Below, piece after piece: positions 24,428-37,551 of a stretch of DNA of 64,000 nt (positions within the stretch are counted from its first letter, which is position 1; each line of letters starts with the position of its first letter). This DNA comes from Lumnitzera littorea. Its lineage: Eukaryota > Streptophyta > Magnoliopsida > Myrtales > Combretaceae. Made by a program: the position numbers and the translations under genes. The notes under the pieces were generated by a model. It was not told where the DNA came from and ran no database searches. It worked only from the letters and a program-made list of their open reading frames with translations. The DNA is taken from assembly GCA_024138015.1 (NCBI GenBank), contig JAMXBB010000003.1, positions 10,432,742 to 10,496,741 on the forward strand, read 5' to 3'.

Positions 24428-26254
24428 CTATTGGGATGGAAGTTTAGGCATTTATGTATGTATGGGAGAGTTATTTTAATAAAATTTGTGTTAAGAGTCC
24501 TTGCCCACATATTATATGCAAGTCTTAAAATTGCTAAAAAAAAAAGGATTGCAAAAACTAAGAAAAGTTATTAGAGATTTCTTCTAAAATGGAGTAGAGA
24601 AAAAAATCGTACATAGTGCTTAGCTTGGGACAAAGTTGCCAAGCCAAAGGAACAAGGTAGGTTGGGACTTGTTGATCTCAGAATGAGAAATGCAGCTTGT
24701 GAAATTGAGAGACTATGGGTATTCAAAGTCAAAAATATTATATGGGCAAGATTAATAAAAGCAAAACATTGAAAGTTAGAAGAAGCAAACGATATTCGAA
24801 AACTTATTGGAACATCAAATTTTGTAAAGGAATTGCATCATAGTGAGCAGTGGTGTGCTAAAAATGGTATCATGTCTATAAGTATGAAAAACAAATAAGA
24901 TTTTAGTGGGACAAATGGGCATGGAATTTTACAATTAGGCAACTTAAACATGGCCCAATTCATAGTTAAGCTTGGGATCTGATTGTTGGATAGATTCCTA
25001 TACTTGGAATGAAGATAAGTTAGACTTTTCAATATGAAACTTAATACTAGAAAGATCTGGTTTATTTGTTTATAGAATAAGGAGGATGTTAGATATATTA
25101 TAAGAAATATGAAGGATGAGCCTAAATTAAATGATATATATTCGCAGCTTCCTCCTTAAATTAAATCACATAAAACAAATTGGAATTGTTTATGGTAATT
25201 TATTTTTCCTCCTAAGGTCAAATTTTTAATCTAGAGACTATTGAATAATGCCTTGCCTAAAGCAAATGATTTGAAGGAAGGGCATATACACAACAGTCCA
25301 AGTTTTTTAAGATATGGAGATAGTTAGGAAAGTATAACCTACCCTTTCAATGAATGTAGAAGCAGACGGCAGGTGATGAAATACTAGCAAGTGAAAGATA
25401 TTCACGATCCAAATATAAATGGGGATTTCTATACATGGATCAAGATAAATATATATGTAATAAGGAGGCGAACTACAAACTGCTTGCCTTTAAAGAACTA
25501 TACGTTTTGCATTATGTTGTGAGTTATGTGATACATTAGAAATAAATCCCTTTTTCAACCTAATCTTTTTATAGGGAATTTAGACAGTACCATAAAAAGA
25601 CTAGGGCATCAATATTAGGCTTTTCTTAAAAGAGAACATAAGTTATATTGTATTGAGTATCAAAATGTAACATGGTCTCCTCCAAAATTAAATTAGACAA
25701 AACTAAACACAGATGCTATAATAAACTACACTAAGGATCAAGCTGTAGCAGGAGGTAACCATGAAGATACATGAATTTTATGGTTTTTGCACAAAACATG
25801 GGGATTAGATATAGTAGCCACTAAATTATGGGCGATTTACTACGAACTATGTTATTGTATACAACATAATTGTTTAAACGTAGAGATTGAATCGAATTCA
25901 AAAATAGTAGTAGATTTTGTAACATCAAATACATGTATACAAGTCAAATATAAACATGTGGTTGATCTATGTAAGGGAAGAATATTGCAGCTATATCAAT
26001 GGAACATCAAGCACATACCTTATGAGATTAACATGGTGGTTGATTGAATTGTAGGGAGGGCATGGCATCATCATAAAGCTTTTATTGTATATAATGATCC
26101 TCCTCCTTTTCTGTTACTCTTTTTATCAAATGATCTACTAAGGTATGGACTATGTAAGGTCAATAGAAGGCCAATAAGGACAAATAGTACTAAGGTTTTG
26201 GATGATATATTTTGTGAAGTAAGGTGTCGATCTACTAGGGTAGGAAAAAAATGA
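22134..26254 (+). pseudogene. LINE ORF2: endonuclease, RT, RNase H
   Basis: Begins MARPIHI then, after one stop, VWNIRGLNSQ and VALLETKK (endonuclease). RT pieces follow: VYKTLQQLHSWKAP at about 23455, RPYLENLIHL, the GIRQRDPLSPYF motif at about 24018, then RLLSGNDVILLAKV at about 24113, where the family has F-A-D-D. The catalytic pair is therefore lost. An RNase H-like domain follows, with KLNTDA at about 25704 and KLWAIYYEL near 25815, to a stop at 26252. Several stops replace tryptophan (KLN*TKLNTDA, where W is usual). Confidence 0.8.
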
Positions 26255-26290
26255 ATGAAATATAAATCCTTTTTGTATAAAAAAAAAATG

Positions 26291-27950
26291 AATGGAATAT
26301 CGGGATAAATTGTCAAAAATTTCCCAAAGAAACCAAAATCCAATTTTACCTTAAAAAAAATATTATATATTAAAAAAATTAGAGGCAAAAGTTATAAGGT
26401 AGTTACTTTTATTGTTGACTTAAATAATATAGATATGGATAAACTCAATTAATCAAATGACCTCCATTGAGGGCCTATGTGTGTACTAAAAGCAATATAG
26501 GTGATGTTTGTCGGTACTTTGGTTGCACTTATTAAGAAAAGGATAAAAAAATATATTATTTTCTTGAAATATTTCTAAAGTACATCACTTGAAAAAAAGA
26601 AAAAAAAAAAGAAATTTACATATTACTTTTTAAGAGTTTTAAGTGTTTCCATACTCTAACATCTAAGTGCTTAAGCGGTTTCCTACTTAAATAGTCTCGA
26701 TGTTATGTTTGGTGTCCCTCATTTTGCCATACTAGTCATGAGATCTCTTGATGCATACCAAGACATTATATCTTTATCACTCTAAAATAGTTATTCTCAT
26801 ATTTGGTTTGTAAAAAGTTATAGTAGAAGTGAAGTTCATTTTATAGATGGGAATAAAAAAAGGAACTTTTATTCCTTCCTTAAGGAAAGAAGTTGCCATT
26901 CTCCATGCATTTTAATTATTATTGCAAAAATGTCCTGATTTATATCAAAATAATATTAGAGAAATTGTTATTCCATTTATATTTTATTCAATTCCAATAA
27001 AATGAAGGCAATCTACATCTTTCAAGATGTAGTCTATTCATATGTATTAAAACATATATGCTCTCTTTATAATAAAGACAAATCAAATCCTCTTTCATTA
27101 TAATTTTCCGATCTATTTCAGTTTGGACCATGAATGTGGAAGACCTTTTTTCTATTTACAATTGGAGGCTGTTTCATATTACTCATGTCTATCGACGTGA
27201 ACCCTTCAAATTTATTTCCCATTTCTTATGGATACAGGAGTTTGTACAATTGTGTTGCTCATTTTCATAAGATCAATCAAATTTTTTACCTCACCATTGA
27301 TTTAAATTCCTTTAAATTTGAACGATTAAATTCACGATTAATTTAATAGGCCATATTTAAGAGAATGTAAACTAAGAATGGGATAAAAAGTTGAATTGGT
27401 CTCAACAAAATAAAAACAGAATTGTAAAAAAATCCTAAACATATTAATGGAAACTTAAAAAGAGTAAAACATTTTACCATTTGGAAAACTATATTTTCAA
27501 TTCCTTTTCTTTTTTAATTAATGGAGCTCATTATATTTGTTTTTGGCAAATGCTTTTATTACTTTTCAATGTTGTATTTCATGGTTTACTTCTTTGTATT
27601 TTAAAATTAAAAAAAAAATCTCGAATTGAAAAGTAACTACTATCTACTAGTATATATCCAAAAATAGGAAAAAAGTTGTAATTGTTAATAGTAGATTACG
27701 TGGAAGCTACAGAATTAATAAGTAGCATTTTCTAATTAGCTACACATGCATTCTTACATTAAGGGAGCTCACTATGTGAAGCGAGAAAAACAGTTAGAAT
27801 GCCTAAAAACTAATAAATTTACCATAAGAGCCTTTTGAATATTTGATGAGAAAGAAAAGAGAAGGTAGGTCTGCTATTAACAAGTGAAGGAAGCAGGATC
27901 GACCACTTTAATATATATATATATTTACAAATATATATATATATAATATG
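26291..27950. other. Intergenic stretch
   Basis: AT-rich. A 70-codon plus-strand frame at 27134-27346 (opening MWKTFFLFTIGGCFILLMS) has one hydrophobic segment but no recognised family and no supporting context; I do not call it a gene. (TA)n runs occur at about 27912-27943. Confidence 0.35.
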
Positions 27951-27989
27951 TATGTGTGAGCGCATCTATGTACAGTTATACAGTTCCCT

Positions 27990-28345
27990 CTTAGAAGAAT
28001 ATTGTATATAACTTGGTTCTATAGCGAACATCCTTCTTTCACTTTAGAAAATAAAAATTCGAATCTAGGTTAGTTGGGATAGCAGTGTGTTTAATTAAAC
28101 AAAAACATAGATAGGCTTTCTTTCATTAAAGAAGACAAGCACCCGACGCGGCCGGAAATGGAACCGGTCGTAATTGCTCCGGAAGCTGGCTTTCAAGTAT
28201 ATCTATTGGGTAATTCCACTCGCTACGATTTCACATTTCGTCTGCTCAATTGCACGAAAATGTGTGGTGTACAAGAGACGGTAAAGTTGTACCCTTCGGA
28301 GAGTCCAACAATTCACCAGCCTCGTTCGTTGCTTGCTTGCCTATG
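27990..28345 (-). pseudogene. Peptide-gene family, copy 4 (promoter and acceptor remnant)
   Basis: 28170-28335 aligns with the promoter-proximal region of copy 1 (38215-38325), for example gctacgatttca...gctcaatt.cacgaaa. 28010-28090 aligns with the intron end and exon 2 start of copy 1 (37700-37765; shared agaaaataaa...gaat). Exon 1 is missing. The segment ttagaagaatattgtatat (27991 on) also occurs at 37277, downstream of exon 2 in copy 1, so most of exon 2 appears deleted as well. No protein can be made. Confidence 0.55.
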
Positions 28346-28399
28346 TATTATTCCTAAGAATGTTGATGCCTTCATGGCCTACCCGATTTCAATTTGATA

Positions 28400-29090
28400 T
28401 TTGTTTGAGTTTGACTTGAGAATAATCGAGTTAAATTTAAACTTAAGCTAAATTAATTGAATGAAGCTCAAAACTCATAATGCTTGGTTTGAGTGACTTA
28501 CAAGCATAATTAAGCCCTAATTAGATATTAATATTAATATTAGGATAAATTATAAATATATAACTTGTATGTTAATCGTTTTGTTAAGAAGTGACATGAT
28601 ATTTCTCTTGTTAAATACATTACTTGTATTTTTTACTTTTGTGCCATATATACATTAAAGACACATGTCATAATTTTGGTAGTCTATTCTATTATTAAAT
28701 AATTTGAATTAACATAATAACTAAAAACTATTTAAAAATACTTTAAAAAAAGAAAAAAAACTGAAAAAAGAAAAAGCCCCGTGAAAAATGCTTTTATTTT
28801 CCCTGTTTGAGAAAAAGATGTGAACAGCCACAATTTTGATCGAACCTTAGCCAAATTGATTATTTTTATTGAATTATGGTGTAAATTTATCAAAAATCTT
28901 TTAAGAAGATTCAAATATCATTAAAATTTATATCAAATAACATATTGCTAATCAAAATCAGTGGAAAGCAAAATGGGCATTTCTCAAGATAAAAGAAGTC
29001 TTTATTCAAATTTATCTAAGCTATTTGATCTTAATATAACCATATTTTTATAAATATAAAAGCAGGTAGAGTAAGATAACACAATGAAAT
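28400..29090. other. AT-rich spacer
   Basis: No coding signal on either strand and no repeat recognised. Confidence 0.4.
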
Positions 29091-29094
29091 TGGA

Positions 29095-29453
29095 TTAAAC
29101 ATCCACTGAGATTAACCTTTCTCTCTCTAAGCTAATAAAACCGAGTAAATTTCTCCGTAGGATTTCGTACATTTTAGGCAAAATGGAAGGAAATGAAATC
29201 CATAATTGGATTCCAAGGCTCCTAAACTTTCTTTTTAAATCATATTGAAACCTTCGGATTAAGATGCTCCTTTGACTACCGGTCACTGCCGCTTTTGGAT
29301 GCAAACGTCCATCAACACAATGTCTGTCAGCCAAAAAACCTGGTCCGACATGCTCTTTGCTGTCGACAACCACTGAATTGCATCGAGGAAGCCTTGGAGA
29401 ACCACTGCTTTATGCCTGCTGTTTGTGACCAGTTGCATCTTGGTGCTTTTAGT
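29095..29453 (-). pseudogene. Unknown minus-strand frames interrupted by a MITE
   Basis: Two overlapping frames on the minus strand have protein-like composition: one (29495-29283) reads AVVLQGFLDAIQWLSTAKS and VFWLTDIVLMDVC; the other (29373-29095) reads SLGIQLWISFPSILPKMYEI and LRRNLLGFISLERE. The family is unknown. Reading across the MITE at 29454-30003, the frame on its far side (about 30034-30011) joins without a stop, so an older ORF may have been split. Confidence 0.35.
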
Positions 29454-30003
29454 TAGAGTTGGGAAAAAAAAACCGTGAATTACAAATCGAATCATGAATC
29501 AAATCGAATCGAATTGAAAAATCAATATTTGTTTCAAACTATTTGATTTACGGTTCGGTTCGATTGTGTATAAATGATTTGTGGTTTGGTTTGGAGAAGC
29601 AAATCGAATCGAACTGTTTAGAACCGAACCAAATCGTTTAGTTAAATAAAAAATATTTATGTAATTATTTTATACTTTTTTATATTTTTTTTATCAATCT
29701 TTATAAATTTTATCAAATTTTTCATATATTATTATTATTTATCATGATTTTGTATCAATTATTAAAATTAAATTGATCAAATTACATTTGAAATTTCATA
29801 TTTATTGGAAATAAAAATATTTAGTAAAAATTTGACACGAACAGTTTAAATTGTGGACCGAATCAGTTTTAATTAAGTTTGAAAAATTTATGAACCAAAC
29901 CTTATGATTAGATTCGACTTAAAAAAAAAAACCTAACCGTTATATTAGGTTCGCTTTAGTATGGACGAGTGAACCATACCAAACTGAACCATGCCCATCC
30001 CTA
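29454..30003. mobile_element. hAT-like MITE with CTTTTAG target duplication
   Basis: A 550-bp element flanked by CTTTTAG on both sides (29447-29453 and 30004-30010; the eighth base differs, G against A). Ends TTAGAGTTGGG and, inverted, TAGGGATGGG form an imperfect inverted repeat. The interior near both ends is rich in accgaacc and cgaatcgaat words and the middle is very AT-rich. This matches non-autonomous hAT elements of plants. No coding capacity. Confidence 0.8.
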
Positions 30004-30010
30004 CTTTTAG

Positions 30011-31690
30011 GCACAAACCAGTGTGGCTTTCTTCTTGTTTTTTTTTTTAATTTAATTTATATACATTTAATGAATTTTTATATATATTATTAATCTAAAA
30101 TATTAATATACTAATATCAACCACTAAATCCATAACATGTGTCCTTTTATGCATTGCATAAAAACAAAAATATATAGGCTATGTATTTGTTAAAAAAAAT
30201 TCACAAGTAATCTCTTTGCAAAACTAACAAAACATAAGTCATGTTTTTGTAGTTTGCCCTTAATATTATTATAAATAGAATAAAAATATTTTTAAATAAA
30301 TCGAGCTTTAATATGTCTAAGCGAGTAGAGCTTGAGTTTATTGAGTATTATTTCGAATTGAGCTCGAACTCAGTATTATATCATTTTGACTCGACTTGTT
30401 TATAACTCTAATTATTACCAAGAAGATTCTCCAAGTTTTGGCTTGAAAATGAGAGGTGTTGATAAGAGATTTTTTATATGAGTCCCTTGTACTCATATTG
30501 ACCTCTCTAAGCCTTAAGTCGACCCATTTAAGCTTGAGACTAAAGTGATCTATCCTTGACTGACTTGATTGAGTAGTCACTAGAAAAGGATTAGACATTA
30601 TCTAACTTCTAATCTCACCTCAGATTGGACACAACGATCACATGTTAATGGATAAAGCTTTAAGACTCAATCGGTAACTCTTATATATCAAGGACATAAT
30701 GGCTTGCACGACCCTTACTCTCCAAGCTTAGTAGATGCTACAATGTGCAAGACGTGCCCTTATATTCTTCCTAACTCTTCCCTCTATATAGATGAGGCTC
30801 ATCAATAGTAAATCCACTAAAGTTATAGGCAATCATCCCTTTGGTAGATGTGCCAATTAGATTAATTATATAAATTGAAATTAATTGAAATGTAGACCAT
30901 AATGACTAAATTTTTAATTGAGTATATAATTAGACAAATTGAAATTTTAGGTATATAATTGTAAAAAGTGGTAAGTTGGAGATGTACATTGTAACATCAC
31001 TCTAATGTATTTTCACTATTTAGGTAAAAAAAAAAAGGGAAAATAGGTTTTGAAGTTCTAATGATATTTATTTGTGTAATGCATCTATGATGAATTTGAA
31101 ATTGATTAAATGATTCATGACGATATTTAATACGAGTTAAAAAATTTTAGTTTGCCACAAAAAATAAATGTGCTTGTCAATGTGACTTAAATTTTTTATG
31201 TAAGCTAAATAAAAATTGATTTGTTGAAGAAGGGAATATTTCTGATTCATGATTATCTAATGTTCATGATCTATTATCATTTAATTTAATTGATTTATTT
31301 ATGGGGAAAATGACTTGTTTATTATGTATGTAAAGAAGCAATGAACAACTTAACAAGACTTATACTGACCAAATATATTAGTATAATATACATTGATAAA
31401 TAAAAAGCTTAATATTCAAACATCCTTTTTGAAGTACCCCAAATTAAGGAAGATAATTAAATTAACTAAAAATGATATTGAGTGCAAAGCATAGAAAGGT
31501 GATTCAAAAGTTCCATTAATTAAGTAATTAGTTAAGGTTATTTAATTAATCAATTACCAAAAAGGATAACTTGTTTCTAAATTAACCTTTTGTAGTAAGT
31601 TTGTGGGTGAGGATAGTTAAGTAAATGACCTTAATGCCTTTGGAGGGAAAATGAGTTATAAGTTGGTTGTCTTTCAAATTAAAAGAGTAT
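30011..31690. other. Intergenic stretch
   Basis: AT-rich. 30300-30820 is slightly richer in GC, with an 86-codon minus-strand frame (30598-30338) lacking any motif. 31030-31690 shows nothing beyond A/T tracts. Confidence 0.35.
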
Positions 31691-34653
31691 TGTAGAATTA
31701 TTTTGACCAACTCTTCCTTCCTAAAATTCACACTCCGTAGGTTTCAAGGAGGTTCAATCAGACTCGTATAAAGGTCAGTTTCGAATCGTGAATCAACCTG
31801 ATTAGTAGGAGATTAGGTCGAAGCATCAAGCCTTAAGGGTTTAGTCGATTCAAGAGGGCAGGACCACTTAAACTATAAACCCCATATTTAGCTACTCGAA
31901 ATTCGGTTCGTAAAATTTAGGGCAATTAAGCAAACTGTCCAATTTAGTCTAAATTCTACAACGAAACTAGAAATATTAGTAAAAGCGATTCCATAAGTTC
32001 GAATTTAAGAAAATAAGTAATAAAATAAGAAAATATAAACTTTTCAAATTTTAAGTATATTACTCGTTATTTATCAAAACTGCGTAAAATGTATTTCAAT
32101 AATTAACAAATTGTTACAAATAAATTATATACATACTAAAAATCATAAAATAATTTAAATAATATTTAGGGGTATTTATTTTTACCATATATGAATTTAC
32201 TTACAGGTGGAAATACGCGAAATATGCTAAAATAAGGTTAAATAATTTAAAAAATCGTAAATAATTAAGGAAAAATCAAGAAAATTTAGAAAAGTTATGA
32301 AAATTTCTAGAATAAAGGCATGACAAGTAGAAAATTAAAGTAGAAAAATTAACTAATAAAAATTAGTCAACAAAAAAGGCAATTTAAAAGAGGATAAGGC
32401 TCATTTCACATCAATTTATTGTACAAAAAATCCCCAAGACTTCTATAAATAGCCAAAAAATTATAGAAGCTCATTTGGTGAGTTTCAAAACCCTAGAAAA
32501 CTAGAGAGCAACGAAATTGAGAGGAAAAATTAGGGTTTAAAAAATTACAAAAATCTATACAGTTAGGGCTTTAGATGAGATCCCCAACTAAATGAGCACT
32601 TGGAAGCGGACGGTCACCACCACCACATGGTGATGGAAATACCTAGGGTGGCCAACAGGGTCTTGGTGGCCGGTAGCAGCCGAAGTCACCAATTCTAGTG
32701 AGTTCAATTTTCCTTATGATTTTTTTTATTTTTTTTAAAATACTTCGAAAATTATGAAATTTGGTATTATCGAATATTTTTATACTTAGTTTTTAGGAAA
32801 AATATTATTTTAATAAAAATATGTCTCGTAATACATAATGCTTAAGAAATCATACAAGACCGTGTATGTTTCGGTTTATAAATAAATAACTTTAGAAGTG
32901 TAGTTTTGAGTCCAAAATTCTTGTATAGGCTACTTAAAGCATTTAAAACAGTGCTATGGAACCCTTTTTTAAAAATTAATTTTTGAAATTTTTAGGTCTT
33001 AAAATGATGTATAAAATAGGTAATTTATGATTAATTAAGTAATTAAATAGTTAATTGTTGATTTAGTACATAATTATATGTTTTAGGATATTAAAATATG
33101 ATGGAGTATGCTATTTGTAGTATTTAAAGTGTTTGATGTAATTATTAGGGTAATTATATGAAAAATATAAGATTTTCTCATATCGAGAGTAAATTCGATA
33201 GTTAAGTAAGATAAAGGGTATAGCGAATGAATTGAAACACCGATTAAGTTATGATATTTAGGAAACCTAGAAATAAATGATTAATTTCATGTTAGACGTC
33301 AAAATGGGTTTCTAGGGTTCATATATAAAATCTTACTTAGAAACAGAATTATAACCTAATTTAAAAATCGATGCGGAAAACTGAACCCAAATCTAACCCC
33401 AAAGCAAAAATAATCGTAAAAGACTTGAGAATTTAGATAATTAGGTATATTAAACCCTAAACAAAAGATAATAATAAGCATTATAAGATAAAACTAACTT
33501 ATAATAGTTATATGGAGAATTGAAACAATATTTATATTATAAGGATTTTTGGAAATGACCAGTACAAGATGTACCTCGAGTGAGTAAGTGAGAAGTCCAA
33601 GTAAGTTAGGATTAATACATCGTTATATTTTGGAGTACTAATTTATAGTATTTAAAGGCTTGAAATTGTACTGGATTGTTCTTATTCGATGGTTGGTTAT
33701 GTGCATATGTTTGTTCTGAGTTGTTGATATGATTACTGATTTGCTACTTGGTTTGTATTGTATGATTTGTATAAAATGATTGATTACCCTAAATTGGACT
33801 TAATTAAATATAGCACTTGTAAATATAAATCGGACTTGCATAGCAACCCATTAGGGGAAACATAGGATTCTCTAGCTAAATACTAACCCCTTCGAAAGGG
33901 ATAACCTCAAATAGCATAATTGGCCCCTTCTTCATCCTTAGTTGAATTAAGTAACATATGAGGAGGTTGTAATAAGGGCAAAGTCAATGATTTGAAGGTA
34001 GTCGTAGGAGAAACGATGTTTCCATTATATAAGTCTGGGTTTAGTCGTGAACTATTGCATTAACGGAAACTCCTTAACTTAGATTAGAGCATGTACAATT
34101 TCTCTTATCTCGCGACGGGTTAGATAACGTCATGCGATGAAATTTGTTTGAACATACATTGTACCTAATAATTTGATTGATAACTCTGTTTATGATTACT
34201 ATATGGTTTTAAGTCTCCGTCCCTATTTATTAAGCTATGGTTACTCACATCTCTATAAACATTTATTGCAAGTGCTATTTAAGAAGCGATTTATATTTAT
34301 CTTAAAGCTAGCAATTGCGGAATCTTGGGGCATGAGAACGTAAACTAAAGACCAAGTATACTTTCTAGTTAGATTTATTTTAAAGCTTTACACATTAATT
34401 TATAAATTACTCAAGTAGATTGTGATTAGGTTGCTAAATTTTGTGAATATACTCATATTATTTTAATATAAGTACTTATTTGTTTTAAGTTTATAAGTAA
34501 ATAATATGTTTAATTTATAAACTATTTAAAGTAGGTTAGTCATAGAAGTCTTGTATAAATTATGTCTAAGTTAATGGCTGTGTGGTTAGTTTTTATCTTA
34601 GAATGGTTTGTACGACGAGACTTTTACGATTCTATCACTTCAAGGTGTGACAT
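31691..34653 (+). mobile_element. Solo gypsy LTR of the chromovirus family
   Basis: About 3 kb aligns in order, on the plus strand, with the minus-strand LTR at 57134-60048. Matches include gaatttaagaaaataagta at about 32000, the TATA region ttctataaatagcc at about 32440 followed by tcatttggtgagtttc, and taacccc..ttcgaaaggg at about 33885. The end region ttagaatggtttgtacgacg at about 34597 runs to TGTGACA at 34653. No coding domain follows on either side, so this is a solo LTR left by recombination. The left end (TGTAGAATT) is my estimate; I saw no matching target duplication. Confidence 0.7.
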
Positions 34654-35232
34654 GAACCGACGGGTCAGCCCGATCGGTTCATCCCTTAAAAAAAATAAAT
34701 AAAAGAAAGCAAGATAAAGAGAGAATAGAGACCATTAAGTTGAAAAAAATAATTAGATAATATTTATTAGGTCGTAGCATGTCAAAACTACCTTCTTCAT
34801 AATAGTGAAGGATAATTTTTTAAAAATAATATCATTAAACTAATGATAAATGACTAATAATAAATTAATCATATGTTAATGATAGATTGAAAATTTAATT
34901 TAAGTTAATGTATATTCTTTTTATAAAACTTATCAAATATTAAGAACTTAAATTTGAGGAGAGAAAAATAAAAAAGTTGGAATCATATTAAGTTGAAAAT
35001 TAATAAAAAAAATAGAAATTATTAATGAATTAATACACTTTAAAGAAAAGAAAGAAAAGATGTCACATTATTAGAATTTATTAATATATTTTTAAAAAAT
35101 AAATTAATAAAAAATTAAATATAAAAAAGGGTTTAAGATTCGAACTGGTCTAAAACCGCTCCTCTCTAGGCCGATCATGGTTTAATTATAACTTGGCCCG
35201 TGAAACGGCGGTTTCGAGTCGATTTAGGGTTA
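34654..35232. mobile_element. hAT-like MITE relic next to the solo LTR
   Basis: GC-richer words at both ends (gacgggtcagcccgatcgg at 34659; ctaggccgatcatgg and cgtgaaacggcgg near 35170-35210) surround an AT-rich centre. The right end gcccaatagacaggtcta inverts to TAGACCTGTCTATTGGGC, the type seen at 7655 and 17918. The left end directly abuts the LTR, so it may be incomplete. Confidence 0.45.
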
Positions 35233-35239
35233 GGCTAGC

Positions 35240-37250
35240 CCAATAGACAGGTCTAGGTTCAATTCAACTTGAATTGAAGTTCTTAATCAAGATTATCTAG
35301 CTAGTTTGGTAAGTAATACTCTAATCATGTTTAGTTAAGTTCAATCATTGATTAATTGATAAGATCACTAATCCTTAACTTCTATCTTCAAGGATTTGAG
35401 CGATTAAAAAGATCAATTGGAGTAAGTGACATTTCAGAGCGAGTCACATTGAACCAAGAGTGTGCATACACAAGTTTGATCCAATTCTTGTGATTTAGAA
35501 GTTAAATTTAACATAAAGTTAATATTACCTATTAATCCATTACTATATAGGGTGGATTTTTATTAATCTTAATTTAATTGCAAGTTTTGCATTAGAGGAG
35601 CTTAGATCCAAAGGAGTTTGGATCTACTTTTAGCTAAAGACTAATTTTCAAACTTTAATTAAGGTTGGTTGTTGATTTCCCTTTTGATTTAGTGCTTGCT
35701 TATGTTATTAAGTAATTTGATATTTAGAGTGTTTACAATTTGGTTTTTGAGATTTATTTGAAGTGGAGCATATAGAAATGGGTCATGAGTGGCACTACTG
35801 ATAAGGAGTAGTATAGGAATTTGCTTTGTTGTTGGTAGTATCTTACAGTCAAAATTTGTTAATTTGAAGTATATATTGATTGATTGATTTAAAATGAAAT
35901 ATATATAATATATGTGTTATAAGAGTATGTTTTCAAACTTGTCTTGTGGGGTATGTATGTTATAAGAGTGTGATTTTGATTTTTAGCATTATTTAATATC
36001 TTAATGATTCAATAATCTATGTACATTGTTATTCTAGTTTGATTTGAATTGAGTAAGATTTGAGCATATTTTGATGTGCACATAATATATTTGTGGATAT
36101 ATTTGAAAATTTCAAGAAAAATATGAATATGTTGGATATAATATTGATTCGTGATTAAGTGTTCGATGTTCTTGTTGGTAATTATGTTTGATATTGGTTA
36201 GTTAGTATCGTAATCGAGTAATGTGTTGTAGAAGTTTAATTCTTTAGAAACAGAGTCATGATCTTGAAGTTAGCAATATGTTTGTGATGTATATTGATAT
36301 GTTTTTGATAATCTTCAAATGTGTTCTTATTATGATGATATGTGTCAAAATACCTACGTATTCCTTCTACATGGAAATAGGTAGCAAATTGCTCGGTTTT
36401 TCAAGCACGTGCCACGACAGCCTATGTGCTATCCATATACATAACGCGATAGGTGAGGGGCATTTGGGCCGAGTTAACGCTCCGAATAATAATGCCCTCT
36501 TGCTATTATAAAGAGTACTATTGGCTGATTTAACGATATCAAATTAATTAAAACAATATCTTCTAAAAGTACTTTCTTTCCCCTAAACACAACATCAACT
36601 CAACTTTCGACAAATGATTAAGCAATTCATGACCAATCTATACTTAAATGTCTATAATTCCAACACAAATCCCATAAGGCTAATCAGGAATTACATAATC
36701 CATACTAAAACCATTACATATTGCAATGATCAAGTAAAAAACTGTCTCCACTCTTATATATCTTAACCATCTGTTTCATTTTTTACAATAAATTCATATT
36801 TCATGACCTAGAAAAAAAAAAAAAAAACTGATTAAACAATAGATTCTTACTTTTGTTGAGTTGTAATTGCCATTTGAGACAAGCGGTTAAAATCATTCAT
36901 GGTCTTAATTTTCCCTTAATAAAATAATAATAATAAATAAACATTTGGCTATTTTCCAACAGCTCCAGAATCTTGCCAGTACCACGGCATGCGTACATTT
37001 ACTCAACTAAATTCAGCGATTCAATTACCCTGTAAAAACCGTGCATGCAAACATAAGTCCAAGAAAAGTGACAGCATTCGCTATGAATTATACGCTTTAG
37101 TGTTACCATAAATAGTATAACGTCACTACCACCTATATTATTAATCAGTGAACGGCGTCATATTTTTCATACACTAATCAAATGCATAAAACACACCATC
37201 CATTATTTAATCCCATTTTTCCTTGTAATTACCCAAAAAAAAAAAAACAA
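35240..37250. other. Intergenic stretch
   Basis: No convincing gene. A G-box-like CACGTG occurs at about 36402 inside a GC-richer patch (36380-36490), followed by a weak TATA-like run, but no gene follows on either strand. A 77-codon frame at 36278-36511 is probably chance. Confidence 0.35.
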
Positions 37251-37551
37251 AAAAGAACTTTCGACTTATATGAAGTTATTAGAAGAATATTGTATATAAC
37301 TTGTATATTGTACAGGAGAGCTGAAGCCCAATAAAAGCTTCTATTCAGGTACATCATCTTTTTGAAAAATCTCCAGCAAGTAAGACCAATGTAAATGACA
37401 TACGAAAAGACTAATAGGCAATAGGCACAGCAACTAAATTTCACGATATATAATGTTTATTTTGAGAACATATCAACTAGGGCTTGGAAGATTTGAAAGC
37501 TTGGCAAGTATCAGGACTGATCCTCCTTTCATCTTCAGCAATCATATATAT

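Larger units (their letters stand above)
20160..26290 (+). mobile_element. L1-type LINE, decayed
   Basis: Plus-strand non-LTR retrotransposon with ORF1 (DUF4283-like plus zinc knuckle), then endonuclease, reverse transcriptase and a C-terminal RNase H-like domain in ORF2. A poly(A) run at about 26278-26288 fits its 3' end. The 5' end is unclear and may be truncated, since ORF1 starts close to its core domain. A target duplication was not found. A (TA)n run at about 24398-24421 has expanded within the RT region. Confidence 0.85.

Noticed and set aside
28158..28397. 79-codon plus-strand frame that looks protein-like
   Set aside because: It overlaps the promoter block shared with copy 1 on the opposite strand, where the frame is not conserved.
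36278..36511. 77-codon frame and a nearby CACGTG motif
   Set aside because: No recognisable protein features and a single hexamer is expected by chance.
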